Shown here piece after piece: positions 1 through 10,757 of a stretch of 64,000 bases of DNA. The notes under the pieces are model-generated. The model was not told where the DNA came from. It was given only the letters and a program-made list of their open reading frames with translations, and made no database searches. Both the position numbers and the translations under genes were made by a program. The stretch is from assembly GCA_964438205.1 (NCBI GenBank), contig CAYTJQ010000002.1:34999-98998 (forward strand), in the 5' to 3' direction. The DNA comes from Pseudohaliea sp964438205 (lineage in GTDB: Bacteria; Pseudomonadota; Gammaproteobacteria; Pseudomonadales; Halieaceae). Numbering within the stretch: the first letter of the stretch is position 1; each line of letters opens with the position of its first letter.

Positions 1-518
1 AGGCGGCGGAAAAGGCCGCCCGCTTTCTCAGCAGCTGCAACGCCCTCGGCCTGCCCCTGCTGTCGCTCACGGACACGCCCGGTTTCATGGTCGGTCCGGA
101 CAGCGAGGCCCAGGCGGCCGTGCGCCGCATGGCCGGCCTGTTCACCGCCGGTGCGGGGCTCACGGTACCGGTGATCGCCATCTTCCTGCGCAAGGGTTAC
201 GGCCTCGGCGCCATGGCCATGGTCGGCGGTTCCTTTGCCGAGCCGGTCTACGCAGCGTCCTGGCCTACCGGCGAGTTCGGCGGCATGGGCCTCGAGGGCG
301 CGGTCCGCCTGGGCTACAGCAAGGAGCTCGCGGCCGAGCCCGACGAAGCCAGCCGGGCGGCGCTGTTCGAGAAACTGGTCGCGAAGCTTTACGAGGTGGG
401 CAAGGCCACGGAGGCGGCCGCCCACCTGGAAATCGACGCGGTCATCGATCCGGCGGACACCCGGGCCGCCATCCGCGAAGCACTCACCGGCGCCCTCGGC
501 GCGCAACGCAGAAGGTAA
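1..518 (+). CDS. acyl-CoA carboxylase carboxyltransferase subunit, C-terminal part (5'-truncated by window)
   Basis: The reading frame is open from base 3 to the stop at 516-518, so about 171 C-terminal residues are visible and the start lies outside the window. The segment DTPGFMVGPDSEA followed by RRMAGLF is typical of the C-terminal half of the carboxyl transferase domain of biotin-dependent acyl-CoA carboxylases (propionyl-, methylcrotonyl- or geranyl-CoA type), which move CO2 from carboxybiotin to an acyl-CoA. The later YGLGAMAMVGG stretch is the glycine-rich oxyanion-hole region of the same fold. The gene stops 5 bases before an SDR reductase start, which suggests one transcription unit, perhaps for acyl-CoA or branched-chain catabolism. 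The exact substrate cannot be told from this fragment. Confidence 0.82.
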   Translation, partial: AAEKAARFLSSCNALGLPLLSLTDTPGFMVGPDSEAQAAVRRMAGLFTAGAGLTVPVIAIFLRKGYGLGAMAMVGGSFAEPVYAASWPTGEFGGMGLEGAVRLGYSKELAAEPDEASRAALFEKLVAKLYEVGKATEAAAHLEIDAVIDPADTRAAIREALTGALGAQRRR

Positions 519-523
519 GACCC

Positions 524-1291
524 ATGGACAAGCTTTTCGATCTCTCCGGCAAGGTGGCCGTGGTGACCGGCGGTTCCCGCGGCATCGGCGCCATGATCGC
601 CCGCGGCCTCGTCGGTGCCGGTGTGCGTACCTACATCACGGCCCGGCGCGAGGAGGAACTTGCCGCCACGGCCGAGGAACTCGGCGCCTTCGGCGAGTGC
701 ATCGCCATGCCCTCCAACCTGGGCAGCGTCGAGGGCGTGCAGGCCTTCGCCGATGCGCTGCGCGAGCGCGAGCCGGCGCTGCCTATCCTGGTTAACAACG
801 CCGGCGCCAGCTGGGGCGCGCCGATCGACGAGTTCCCGGAGAATGGCTGGGACAAGGTGATGGACCTGAACGTGAAGTCGCTGTTCTTCCTGACGCAGAA
901 ACTGCTGCCGGCGCTGCGCGCGGCGGGCACCGCCGAGGACCCGGCCCGGGTGGTGAACATCGGTTCCATCAACGGTTTGACCTACGCGCCGCTGCAGAAC
1001 TACTCCTACACGGCCAGCAAGGCGGCGGTACACCACCTGACCCGGCAGATGGCGGCGGACCTTGCCGGCGACTGCATCAACGTCAATGCCATCGCCCCGG
1101 GTTTCTTCCCGAGCAAGATGACCGCGCACATGCTCGAGCACGAAGCGGAGATGGTGAAGGCGATACCCCGCGGACGCCTGGGGCAGCCGGAGGACGCCGC
1201 CGGCACGGCGATCTACCTCTGCGCCCGCGCCTCGGCCTTCGTCACCGGCAACGTGCTGGTACTCGATGGCGGCCAGGTGGCCAGCGCCTGA
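524..1291 (+). CDS. SDR family NAD(P)-dependent oxidoreductase
   Basis: A 255-residue classical short-chain dehydrogenase/reductase. It has the cofactor motif TGGSRGIG (residues 15-22), NNAG (91-94), a catalytic Ser near 148 (NIGSING) and the YxxxK pair at Tyr162/Lys166, and it ends with the usual family C-terminus containing VLDGGQ. Length and motifs resemble the 3-oxoacyl reductase (RhlG/FabG-like) branch. The substrate is not known. It follows the carboxyltransferase fragment by 5 bases, so the two are probably co-transcribed and may act on related acyl-CoA or acyl-ACP substrates (inference). It converges on rapA, with 15 bases between the stops. Confidence 0.9.
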   Translation: MDKLFDLSGKVAVVTGGSRGIGAMIARGLVGAGVRTYITARREEELAATAEELGAFGECIAMPSNLGSVEGVQAFADALREREPALPILVNNAGASWGAPIDEFPENGWDKVMDLNVKSLFFLTQKLLPALRAAGTAEDPARVVNIGSINGLTYAPLQNYSYTASKAAVHHLTRQMAADLAGDCINVNAIAPGFFPSKMTAHMLEHEAEMVKAIPRGRLGQPEDAAGTAIYLCARASAFVTGNVLVLDGGQVASA

Positions 1292-1306
1292 GGGCCCGGC
1301 TCTTGC

Positions 1307-4072
1307 TCAGACGGTCACGACGAGGCGCACGGCCTGCAGGTGCAGGTCGGCCCGGGCGATGGCCGCCAGGCTTTCCTCCCGCTGCCAGCGCAGGTGCTCG
1401 ACCTCCTCGTCCCGCACCTGGGGGTTCACCCGCTGCAGGGATTCCAGCCGCGTGATCTCCTCGCCCAGGTGGTTCTCCGCGCGGCGGGTCGCGTCCTCGC
1501 GCAGCGTTGCGAGATGCTTCTCGGCATAGGCCGCCGCGGCGGCGAGGCGCTCGTCCACCGCGCCCTGGAGCTGGCGGATGATGCCGACGGCGGTGGCGTG
1601 GTCCACGCGGCGGACGAGCTGGTTCAGCCGCTCGTGGGAAATGGCGCTGGACAGGTCCCGGTCGCGGCTGTCCACCAGCACTCGCTGCGGTGACAGCGAC
1701 AGGAAACGCTGCAGCTGCAGGTTCCTCGGCGCACTCACGTTGACCGTGTACAGGCATTCGAGCAGCAGGGTGCCCGCGGGCACGCCGCGCAGCTTGAGTG
1801 TGCCGAGGGCGGCGTTGCCGAGCTCCGTGGACAGGATGGCCTCCATGGCCTCCGTGAGCATCGGGTGCTCCCAGGTCAGGAAGGCCATGTCCTCCCGGGC
1901 GAGGGCCGTGGCCCGGTCGAAGGTGACCGTGCGCCCGTCCTCGGGCAGCTCGGGGAAATGCGCGCTATCCATGTGCTCCCCGGGGCGCAGTACCAGGCAA
2001 CCCTCGCTGTGGTACTCGTGCTCCACGCCCAGGTTGTCGCAGAGGGTCTCGAAGTAGGCCTGCAGTTCGCCGCTGCGCTCGCTGTCGCGGATCGCCTCGA
2101 TGATGCGCTGGGCCTCTGCAGGCCGGCAGGCGTTGCGTTCCAGCAGTCGGTCCCGCCCCTCGGCCAGGCGCCGGTTTGCGTTCGCCGTGGCCTCGCGGGT
2201 CCCCGCGATGAGTGCATCGATGTCCTCGCTGCCGTCCAGGGCCGCTTCCAGCCGTTCCCGGCAGGCGTCGAAGACCGGGCGCCCGGCGGGGCAGTTCTGC
2301 CGGAAGATGTCGAGCCCTTCGTGGAGCCAGCGGAACAGGCGCTCCTGCGCCGTGCCCGCCAGGTAGGGCACGTGGATATGCACGTCGCCGGCCTGGCCGA
2401 TGCGGTCCAGGCGGCCGATGCGCTGCTCGAGGAGGTCCGGGTTGCGGGGCAGGTCGAAGAGCACCAGGTGCTGGGCAAACTGGAAATTCCGGCCCTCGCT
2501 GCCGATCTCCGAGCAGATCAGCGCCTGGGCGCCGCTTTCGGCGTCGGCGAACCACGCAGCCGCGCGGTCGCGCTCGATGATCGACAGCCCCTCGTGGAAG
2601 GCGGCGCAGCGAATGCCCGCGCGCAGGTGCAGGTAGTGCTCGAGCTGCTCCGCGGTGCCCGCGGTGCTGCAGATCACCAGCACTTTCTGCGGTCGCAGCG
2701 TGCGCAGCGTGTCACGCAGCCAGGTGACCCGCGGCTCCTCGGCGAGCCAGGCCTCGTCCCCGCCGTGGCGCTCGGGGTAGAGGGCGCCGGGCTCCGCCGC
2801 CGGTCCGGCGGCGGGGAGGGCGCTCGCGTGCAGGTGGCGGGCCGGGAACCCGCCGACGCTGGCCCGGGTGTTGCGGTAGAGGACCCGGCCGGTGCCGTGC
2901 CGGTCGAGGATGCGCTCGATGAGCACGGCGTCGCTCGCGCCCTCGTCGAGCCCCGGGGGCAGGGTCCCCGGCCGCCGGCCGTCCTCGATGGCCTCGAGGA
3001 GCTCGCTCCACTCCCGGTAGCGCGCCTCCTCGGCGCGGAAGGCGTCGAGGTCGTGGAAACGCGCCGGGTCGATCAGGGCCAGGCGGGCGAAATGGCTCTC
3101 CACGCCGAGCTGTTCCGGCGTCGCGGTGAGCAGCAGGAGCCCGGGGCTCGCGCTCGCCAGGGCACTGACGAAGCGGTAGTCCTGCCCCGGTGCCTCGGGC
3201 TGCCAGTGGAGGTGGTGCGCCTCGTCAACCACGACGATGTCCCAGGGCGCGGCCAGCGCATCGGCCTGGGCTACCGGGTCCTCGTAGAGCAGGTCCCCCG
3301 CACAGAGCACGAGCTGTTCTGTCTCGAAGGGGTTGTCCCCGTCGCTCTCGGCCAGGCGCTCACCGTCGAAGAGGGCGAAGTGCAGGTTGAAGCGGCGCAG
3401 CATCTCCACCAGCCACTGGTGCAGGAGCGGCTCGGGCACCAGCACCAGCACGCGGCTGGCGCGGCCCGTGAGCAGCTGCTGGTGCAGGATCATGCCCGCC
3501 TCGATGGTCTTGCCGAGACCGACCTCGTCCGCCAGCAGCACCCGCGGCGCGTGGCGGCGCCCGACGCTGGCGGCGATGTAGAGCTGGTGCGGCAGGAGCT
3601 GGGTGCGCGGGCCGAGGAGGCCGCGGGCCGGGTCCCGCTGCAGGCGATCCAGCTGCAGGCAGGTAGCGACGCGCAGGGCAAAGATCTCGTGGCGGTCGAA
3701 GTGGCCGTTGCGCAACCGCTGCTGCGGCGTGGTGAGCTGGACGAAGGCGTCGAGCTCGATCTCCGGCACCCGGTGTTCTTCGCCGGCGGCGTCCGTGGCC
3801 CGGTAGAAGAGAAGTCCCTCGCGCTCGGTGACCGCGGTGACCTCGAGCTCGCGGCCGTCGGCCGTGCGCAGCCGGTCGCCAGCCTTGAAACGCAGCCGGG
3901 TCAGCGGCGCGCGGCCCGCGGCGTAGGTGCGCTCCTCGCCGACGGCCGGAAAGCTGAGGGTGACCCGCGGCCCCTCGCTGGCCACCACGATACCGAGGCC
4001 CAGCTGTGCATCCGCATGGCTGACCCAGCGCTGGCCGAGGGCGAACTCCACGGTGCCGGCCTCAGGCCGCAA
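1307..4072 (-). CDS. rapA: RNA polymerase-associated SWI2/SNF2 ATPase RapA
   Basis: A 921-residue protein. In E. coli, RapA (HepA, 968 aa) binds core RNA polymerase and recycles it after termination, using ATP. Visible features are an N-terminal Tudor-like start (LGQRWVSHADAQLGLG), the DNA/ATPase module HQLYIAASVGRRHAPRVLL, Walker A GLGKT (about 185-189) and the DEAHHL box (283-288). The helicase C-terminal half carries ICSEIGSEGRNFQFA and QRIGRLDRIGQ. Similarity to E. coli RapA is obvious by eye across the N-terminal half. The start overlaps the end of the tatD gene by 11 bases, so the two are translationally close and probably share the promoter before tatD. Long open frames on the opposite strand here are codon-bias shadows. 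Confidence 0.95.
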   Translation of the reverse strand: MRPEAGTVEFALGQRWVSHADAQLGLGIVVASEGPRVTLSFPAVGEERTYAAGRAPLTRLRFKAGDRLRTADGRELEVTAVTEREGLLFYRATDAAGEEHRVPEIELDAFVQLTTPQQRLRNGHFDRHEIFALRVATCLQLDRLQRDPARGLLGPRTQLLPHQLYIAASVGRRHAPRVLLADEVGLGKTIEAGMILHQQLLTGRASRVLVLVPEPLLHQWLVEMLRRFNLHFALFDGERLAESDGDNPFETEQLVLCAGDLLYEDPVAQADALAAPWDIVVVDEAHHLHWQPEAPGQDYRFVSALASASPGLLLLTATPEQLGVESHFARLALIDPARFHDLDAFRAEEARYREWSELLEAIEDGRRPGTLPPGLDEGASDAVLIERILDRHGTGRVLYRNTRASVGGFPARHLHASALPAAGPAAEPGALYPERHGGDEAWLAEEPRVTWLRDTLRTLRPQKVLVICSTAGTAEQLEHYLHLRAGIRCAAFHEGLSIIERDRAAAWFADAESGAQALICSEIGSEGRNFQFAQHLVLFDLPRNPDLLEQRIGRLDRIGQAGDVHIHVPYLAGTAQERLFRWLHEGLDIFRQNCPAGRPVFDACRERLEAALDGSEDIDALIAGTREATANANRRLAEGRDRLLERNACRPAEAQRIIEAIRDSERSGELQAYFETLCDNLGVEHEYHSEGCLVLRPGEHMDSAHFPELPEDGRTVTFDRATALAREDMAFLTWEHPMLTEAMEAILSTELGNAALGTLKLRGVPAGTLLLECLYTVNVSAPRNLQLQRFLSLSPQRVLVDSRDRDLSSAISHERLNQLVRRVDHATAVGIIRQLQGAVDERLAAAAAYAEKHLATLREDATRRAENHLGEEITRLESLQRVNPQVRDEEVEHLRWQREESLAAIARADLHLQAVRLVVTV

Positions 4073-4907
4073 GGGCCGGGGCGTCGCCCGGGAAGAAGAG
4101 TTCGTAGCTCGAGCGGCGCGCGATGACGAGCAGCTCCTCCACCGGCAGGCCCTTGAGTTCGGCGATCTTTTCGGCCACGAAAGGCAGGTAGCAGGGAGCG
4201 TTGGTCGTACCGCGGTAGGGCACCGGCGTCAGGTAGGGTGCATCGGTTTCCAGCAGCAGCTGCTCGACCGGCGTGAGCTCGACAATGGCGCGGACATTGT
4301 CCGCGTTGCGGAAGGTGGTGATCCCGTTGAAGCCGAGATAGAAGCCGGCGCCGAGCGCGAATTCCGCGAGGCGCTGGCCGGAGGTGAAGCTGTGGATGAC
4401 ACCGGGGCCTGCAAGGCCGCTTCGCCGCAGGCCGGGCAGGTGCTCGGCGAGGATCGCCTCCGTGTCCTCGTCCGCGTCGCGGCTGTGGATCACGACGGGC
4501 AGCGAAAGTTCCGCGGCCAGGGCCAGCTGGCGGGCGAAGGCGTCGCGCTGGGCGCCCCGGTCCGCGTGGTCGTAGTAGTAGTCCAGGCCGATCTCGCCGA
4601 TGGCCACCACCCGCGGATGAGCGGCGCCGTCGCGGATGGCGGCCTCGACCACCGCGTCGTAGCTGCCTGCCTCGTGGGGGTGGATGCCCTGGGTGCACCA
4701 CACGCGCGCATCGGCCTCGGCGATGCGGCGTACCGTCGCCAGGTTGTCAGGCGCCACGGCGATCGTCACCACTCGCTCGATACCCACGGCGGCGGCGGCG
4801 GCCAGCGTGTCGGCCAGTGCCGCTTCCCCGAGGTAGTCGAGATGGCAATGGGTCTCTACGATCGGCGTGGCGAAGTGCGGTATCGCGCGCCGCTGTTTCT
4901 TGCTCAT
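4062..4907 (-). CDS. TatD family metal-dependent hydrolase (DNase)
   Basis: A 281-residue TatD-type amidohydrolase-fold nuclease. The metal-binding start ETHCHLDYL, GIHPHEA, the GEIGLDYYY motif, HSRDAD and the LLLETDAPYLTP signature are all present in order. TatD/YcfH-type enzymes are Mg-dependent 3'-5' DNases with roles in DNA repair or quality control. I start it at the ATG of MSKKQRRAI. A longer in-frame extension to 5036 would place the start codon on a perfect TATAAT hexamer (5035-5040, minus strand), so the extension is leader, not protein. The 3' end overlaps rapA by 11 bases. Which TatD paralogue this is cannot be settled from sequence alone. Confidence 0.9.
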   Translation of the reverse strand: MSKKQRRAIPHFATPIVETHCHLDYLGEAALADTLAAAAAVGIERVVTIAVAPDNLATVRRIAEADARVWCTQGIHPHEAGSYDAVVEAAIRDGAAHPRVVAIGEIGLDYYYDHADRGAQRDAFARQLALAAELSLPVVIHSRDADEDTEAILAEHLPGLRRSGLAGPGVIHSFTSGQRLAEFALGAGFYLGFNGITTFRNADNVRAIVELTPVEQLLLETDAPYLTPVPYRGTTNAPCYLPFVAEKIAELKGLPVEELLVIARRSSYELFFPGDAPALAA

Positions 4908-5044
4908 GGCATGGCTCTCCGCGGTGGTCGGCAGAGTACTGCCCGCGGCTTTCCCTGTGTCTTTCGGTGCGTCTTGCTGTATGTGTTGCTGTATGTCTTT
5001 ACGGTGTAGCTTTCGATGTACGGTCTTTTTGCGCATTATAGCGA
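4908..5044 (-). promoter_or_regulatory. tatD promoter and structured leader
   Basis: On the minus strand a perfect -10 hexamer TATAAT occupies 5035-5040, with no good -35. Transcription from about 5028 would give a leader of about 120 nt before the ATG at 4907. The leader is A+C-rich and contains two 12-nt direct repeats (4974-4985 and 4986-4997). Near the start codon it contains a hairpin with inner stem GGCAG/CTGCC (4930-4943) flanked by CCGCGG copies (4919-4924, 4943-4948). The base composition is clearly different from the surrounding G+C-rich genes. Confidence 0.55.
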
Positions 5045-6361
5045 GTGATGATGATCCCGTATGCCCCCCGCTGCCGCCGTCCCCTCGGCGCAGTCCTGCT
5101 CCTGCTGCTGCTCCTGCCCTCCTTCACCGCCCGGGGAGGCGGCGAGCCCTATGGCGAAGCCTTCGCCCGCGAGGGTGTCTCCTGGCCCGAGGGCAGCCCG
5201 CCTGCGGCCCTGCTGCCGCCGCTGCCGGACGGGTCGGAGGCACCAGCGGATGCCGAGCTCGAGGCGCTGCGCGCGCGCCTGGCGGCCCTGGAGGCCGAGA
5301 GTGGGCCCTACACCGGTGGCCTCGAGGAACCGCTGGCGGCACTGGGCCGGGCGCTCGCCGCGCGCGGCCGCTACGGCGAGGCCGTGGCGCTCTATCGCCG
5401 GGCTCTGCACGTGCTTCGCGTCAACGACGGCCTTTACGGCGAGGCGCAGAAACCGCTGCTCGCGGCGCTGCTCGGCGTCTATCGCGCCGCCGGGGACTTC
5501 CGGGCGCTCGACGAGCAGTACCCGTGGTTCTACCGCGTCTACGGCAACGGCCAGCCGCCGCTCGAGGGGCTGCGCCTCGACGCGGCGCTGGCCTACCAGC
5601 GCTGGCAGCGGGAGGCTCTGCGCCGCGATCTCGGCGACGGCACCGGGCGGCTGCTGGCGCTGCTCGACGACGGTGCGGAGCTGCTGGACCGGGCCGCGGC
5701 AGACCCCGCGGCCGGCTGGGACGCGCGCCGGGCGCTGGTGCTGTCGCAGCTCAACAATCTCTACCTGCTGGAGGACCGCGTGGCGCCCCCACCGGAGGAC
5801 TACCCCGGGCTGCGTGACCCGGACCCGTTCCAGCGCAACGAGCTGTTCACCGGCGACCCGCAGGAGGACCGGCTGCAGGCCCAGCGGCGAACGGCGCAGG
5901 CCGACGGCCGGCGCCTGCTCGAGGAGCTGGCCGCGGAAGCGCCGGACCCCGTGGCCCGGGCCGGGGTGCTCGTTGCGCTCGGCGACTGGCAGCAATGGCA
6001 CGGCCGGGAAGCGGCGGCGCGGGATGCCTGGCAGGCGGCGATCGACGAGCTCCTGCGCGCCGGCGAGGCGGCGCAGGTGGCGGCCCTGTTCGGCGAACCC
6101 CGGGAACTCCCCGCCAACGGGGTTTTCTGGCAGCCTCCGGCCCCGGCCAGCGAAGCGCCGCGGCCGGTCGTCGCCGCGCGGTTCACGGTCACGGAGCGGG
6201 GCCGGGCCCGGGAGGTGGAGGTAGAAACGGTGACCGGCCGCGACAGCGCCCGGATCGGGGTCGCGCGGGCGCTGCGGCGCATGCGCTTCCGGCCGGCCTT
6301 CGTCGATGGCGTGCCGGCGGTGACGGCGGCCGTCGAACGCTTCTACGAGGTGTACGACTAG
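5045..6361 (+). CDS. secreted TPR-like protein with TonB C-terminal-like domain
   Basis: A 438-residue protein that I do not recognise by name. It begins with a signal peptide (basic start, then a long Leu run ending near SFTARG), which predicts periplasmic location or lipid-free export. Residues about 85-135 look like TPR helices (LGRALAARGRYGEAVALYRRAL), and a second helix pair lies around 300-330 (LVALGDWQQWHGREAAARDAW). The last about 90 residues (VVAARFTVTERGRAREVEVE, then LRRMRFRPAFVDGVPA) resemble the TonB C-terminal fold seen in several proteobacterial TPR proteins. The start lies in a run of three ATG codons (5045, 5048, 5051). It is divergent from tatD and overlaps the convergent methyltransferase by 4 bases. 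A function in cell-envelope assembly is only a guess. Confidence 0.7.
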   Translation: MMMIPYAPRCRRPLGAVLLLLLLLPSFTARGGGEPYGEAFAREGVSWPEGSPPAALLPPLPDGSEAPADAELEALRARLAALEAESGPYTGGLEEPLAALGRALAARGRYGEAVALYRRALHVLRVNDGLYGEAQKPLLAALLGVYRAAGDFRALDEQYPWFYRVYGNGQPPLEGLRLDAALAYQRWQREALRRDLGDGTGRLLALLDDGAELLDRAAADPAAGWDARRALVLSQLNNLYLLEDRVAPPPEDYPGLRDPDPFQRNELFTGDPQEDRLQAQRRTAQADGRRLLEELAAEAPDPVARAGVLVALGDWQQWHGREAAARDAWQAAIDELLRAGEAAQVAALFGEPRELPANGVFWQPPAPASEAPRPVVAARFTVTERGRAREVEVETVTGRDSARIGVARALRRMRFRPAFVDGVPAVTAAVERFYEVYD

Positions 6362-6972
6362 CGGTTGTTGATGTGCAGGAGCGTGCCGCGTGCGGCGAGG
6401 GCGCCGCGGGTACGCCACTCCAGCAACTCACCGCCGTGCCGGTCGATGCAGCGCTCGGCCATGGCGAGGAAGGGGGCGCGCTCCGGGTCGCCGATGAGGA
6501 TCTCCCCGACACCGGCCTTGATCGCCCGGTTGACGAGGTTGGCGACGGGGGCGGTCAGCTCGTCCCAGAAGCAGATATCCGCCCCGATGAGCAGGTCGTA
6601 GTCCGCAAGTTCCCGGGTGGTGATGCGCTCGAAGCGCCGCACGAGGTGCTCGGTGCGCACGCCGTTGAGTTCTGCGACCACGTCGAGGTAGGGGAAGACA
6701 TACGGATCCGCATCGACGGACGTCACCGCGGCGCCGTAGCGCTTCGCGCACCAGATCCCGCCGATCCCCCAGCCGCAGCCCACGTCCAGGACGCGGCGGC
6801 ACTCCGCCGGTGGGTGGCGATGCAGGTAGTCGATGACCAGGCAGCTGGACTTCCACAGCTTGTTACCGTGGATCGCCGGCGCATCGCTGCGCCGGCGGAC
6901 GGCGCGGATCGCCGGGTGGGCGGCCGTGGGGAAGAGGGCGCCGCGAAAGCGGCGCACGCGGTTGGCGGCCAT
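6358..6972 (-). CDS. class I SAM-dependent methyltransferase (Methyltransf_16-like)
   Basis: A 204-residue protein with the S-adenosylmethionine motif I VLDVGCGWGI (about 61-70), an acidic motif II end (SVDADPYVF) and the preceding LWKSSCLVIDYL segment. The latter is typical of the METTL/ETFB-lysine-methyltransferase-like family (Methyltransf_16). The likely activity is protein lysine or small-molecule methylation; the substrate is unknown. It lies 19 bases downstream of the membrane cold-shock-domain gene on the same strand, so the two may be co-transcribed. Its last 4 bases overlap the end of the convergent TPR gene. Confidence 0.78.
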   Translation of the reverse strand: MAANRVRRFRGALFPTAAHPAIRAVRRRSDAPAIHGNKLWKSSCLVIDYLHRHPPAECRRVLDVGCGWGIGGIWCAKRYGAAVTSVDADPYVFPYLDVVAELNGVRTEHLVRRFERITTRELADYDLLIGADICFWDELTAPVANLVNRAIKAGVGEILIGDPERAPFLAMAERCIDRHGGELLEWRTRGALAARGTLLHINNR

Positions 6973-6991
6973 GGGCAGTCCTCGCTGCGAC

Positions 6992-7492
6992 TCAGTCCAG
7001 GGGGTTGACGTCTTCGGCCTGCGGGCCCTTTTCCGTGTCGGCGACGACGAAGGAAACGCGCTGGCCGTCGTTCAGGCTGCGGCGGCCTTCGCCGCGGATC
7101 GAGCGGAAGTGCACGAAGATTTCCCGGCCGTCGTCCAGGGTCAGGAAGCCGAAGCCCTTGGCGGCGTTGAACCACTTGACCGTGGCCTCTTCCCGAGGAC
7201 CCTCCGGGGCGGCGGGTGCGGGGTTCTTCTTCGCGGCGGGCTTCTCGCGACGCGGTGCATCCTTCGGCTTCAGCTGCCGTTCCGGCGCGCGGGTCCTCGG
7301 GGCGCCGGCCGTTGCTGCGCCGGCAGGTGCGGCGAGCGGGCGGTGTGTTGCCAGGGCCGTACCGGCCGTCGCGGCCACGAAGAGTACGGCGAGCACGGGG
7401 TCGAAAGCCCCGCTCCCGGTGAGCAGGGCGGCGATGACGGCCGCAACGAGGCCGATGGCGATGGCGATGACGAGTTTGCCGGGAATGGACAT
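6992..7492 (-). CDS. membrane-anchored cold-shock-domain protein
   Basis: A 166-residue protein with an unusual order. Two hydrophobic helices (about 7-25 and 32-48) come first, then a basic Ala/Pro/Lys/Arg linker (50-100), then a complete cold-shock domain (102-166) with RNP1 KGFGFL and RNP2 IFVHF. I start at the ATG at 7492 because GAGAAG sits 4 bases upstream; an ATG at 7504 is also in frame. The topology predicts a cytoplasmic RNA/ssDNA-binding domain tethered to the inner membrane. Many proteobacterial two-part Csp proteins have the domain first and DUF1294 membrane helices second, so this is the reverse arrangement. The gene sits between the classical csp gene and the methyltransferase. 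Confidence 0.8.
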   Translation of the reverse strand: MSIPGKLVIAIAIGLVAAVIAALLTGSGAFDPVLAVLFVAATAGTALATHRPLAAPAGAATAGAPRTRAPERQLKPKDAPRREKPAAKKNPAPAAPEGPREEATVKWFNAAKGFGFLTLDDGREIFVHFRSIRGEGRRSLNDGQRVSFVVADTEKGPQAEDVNPLD

Positions 7493-7552
7493 GGTGCTTC
7501 TCATAGCTTGACACTCACTTGCTGTCGGTCTGTTGACACAAAATAACGGAAG

Positions 7553-7571
7553 CCGGTCGCGGTGCGACCGG
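7553..7571 (-). terminator. hairpin with T-rich tail downstream of csp
   Basis: A perfect 8-bp stem (CCGGTCGC/GCGACCGG) with a 3-base loop. On the minus strand it is followed by CTTCCGTTATTTTG. It lies between the csp stop and the membrane Csp start and could end the short csp message. The U tract is interrupted, so it is a weak intrinsic terminator at best. Confidence 0.45.
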
Positions 7572-7618
7572 CCGGGAGAGAGGCGCACCGGCATCGGCGG
7601 CCGGCCGCCCCTGGCGAT

Positions 7619-7640
7619 GCCCCGGGAGAGGTCCCGGGGC
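7619..7640 (-). other. strong RNA hairpin just after csp stop codon
   Basis: A 9-bp perfect inverted repeat GCCCCGGGA/TCCCGGGGC with a 4-base loop, starting 13 bases after the csp stop codon in transcript order. There is no U tract. It could protect the csp mRNA 3' end or act together with the second hairpin at 7553-7571 (inference). Confidence 0.5.
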
Positions 7641-7652
7641 GCCTCGGCGTCG

Positions 7653-7865
7653 CTAGAGCTTGGCGACGTCCTCGGCCTGGAGCCCCTTGGGCCCCTCGAC
7701 CAGGGTGAATTCTACCGCCTGGCCCTCGTCGAGGGTGCGATAGCCGTCTCCCTGGATGGAGCGAAAGTGGACGAATACGTCACCCTCGCCTTCTTCCCTG
7801 GTAATGAAACCGAACCCCTTGGCGTTGTTGAACCACTTCACCGTGCCGCTGACACGCTCGCCCAT
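7653..7865 (-). CDS. cold-shock protein, CspA family
   Basis: A 70-residue single-domain cold-shock protein: GTVKWFNNAKGFGFITREEG, with RNP1 KGFGFI (16-21) and RNP2 VFVHF (30-34), ending GLQAEDVAKL. It binds RNA or ssDNA as a chaperone. I chose the ATG at 7865, preceded by GAGGGAAG at good distance; a longer in-frame start at 7925 would add 20 residues not found in the family. It lies downstream of valS and upstream of the membrane-anchored paralogue, so two cold-shock domains are encoded side by side. Confidence 0.94.
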   Translation of the reverse strand: MGERVSGTVKWFNNAKGFGFITREEGEGDVFVHFRSIQGDGYRTLDEGQAVEFTLVEGPKGLQAEDVAKL

Positions 7866-7937
7866 ACCGCTTCCCTCGGTGTTTCCCTTTTTATTTTCCG
7901 GCGGCACCCACTGCCGCAAACCCATGCGCGCATCGCG

Positions 7938-10706
<2,769 letters not shown>

Positions 10707-10747
10707 CGGCGTGTGGGTCCGCTCAGGGCAGCTCGGGAAAGCCGGCG

Positions 10748-10753
10748 ATTATA
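10748..10753 (-). promoter_or_regulatory. -10 element of a valS promoter
   Basis: A perfect TATAAT on the minus strand immediately after the holC stop codon, about 40 bases before the valS ATG. A TTGGAA at 19-bp spacing inside the holC end is the best -35. It would give valS expression partly independent of pepA-holC. Confidence 0.5.
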
Positions 10754-10757
10754 CGCG

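Noticed and set aside
1865..4126. 753-codon open frame on the plus strand opposite rapA
   Set aside because: It is antisense to a clear RapA, has low-complexity Val/Gln/Gly/Arg-rich composition and no domains. In G+C-rich genes the complementary frame is often free of stops.
4908..5036. 43-residue N-terminal extension of TatD
   Set aside because: Its start codon overlaps a perfect TATAAT box and the extension has no family match; the ATG at 4907 gives the normal TatD length.
7866..7925. 20-residue N-terminal extension of the CspA-type protein
   Set aside because: The family starts at MGERVSG-type residues and a good ribosome-binding site precedes that ATG.
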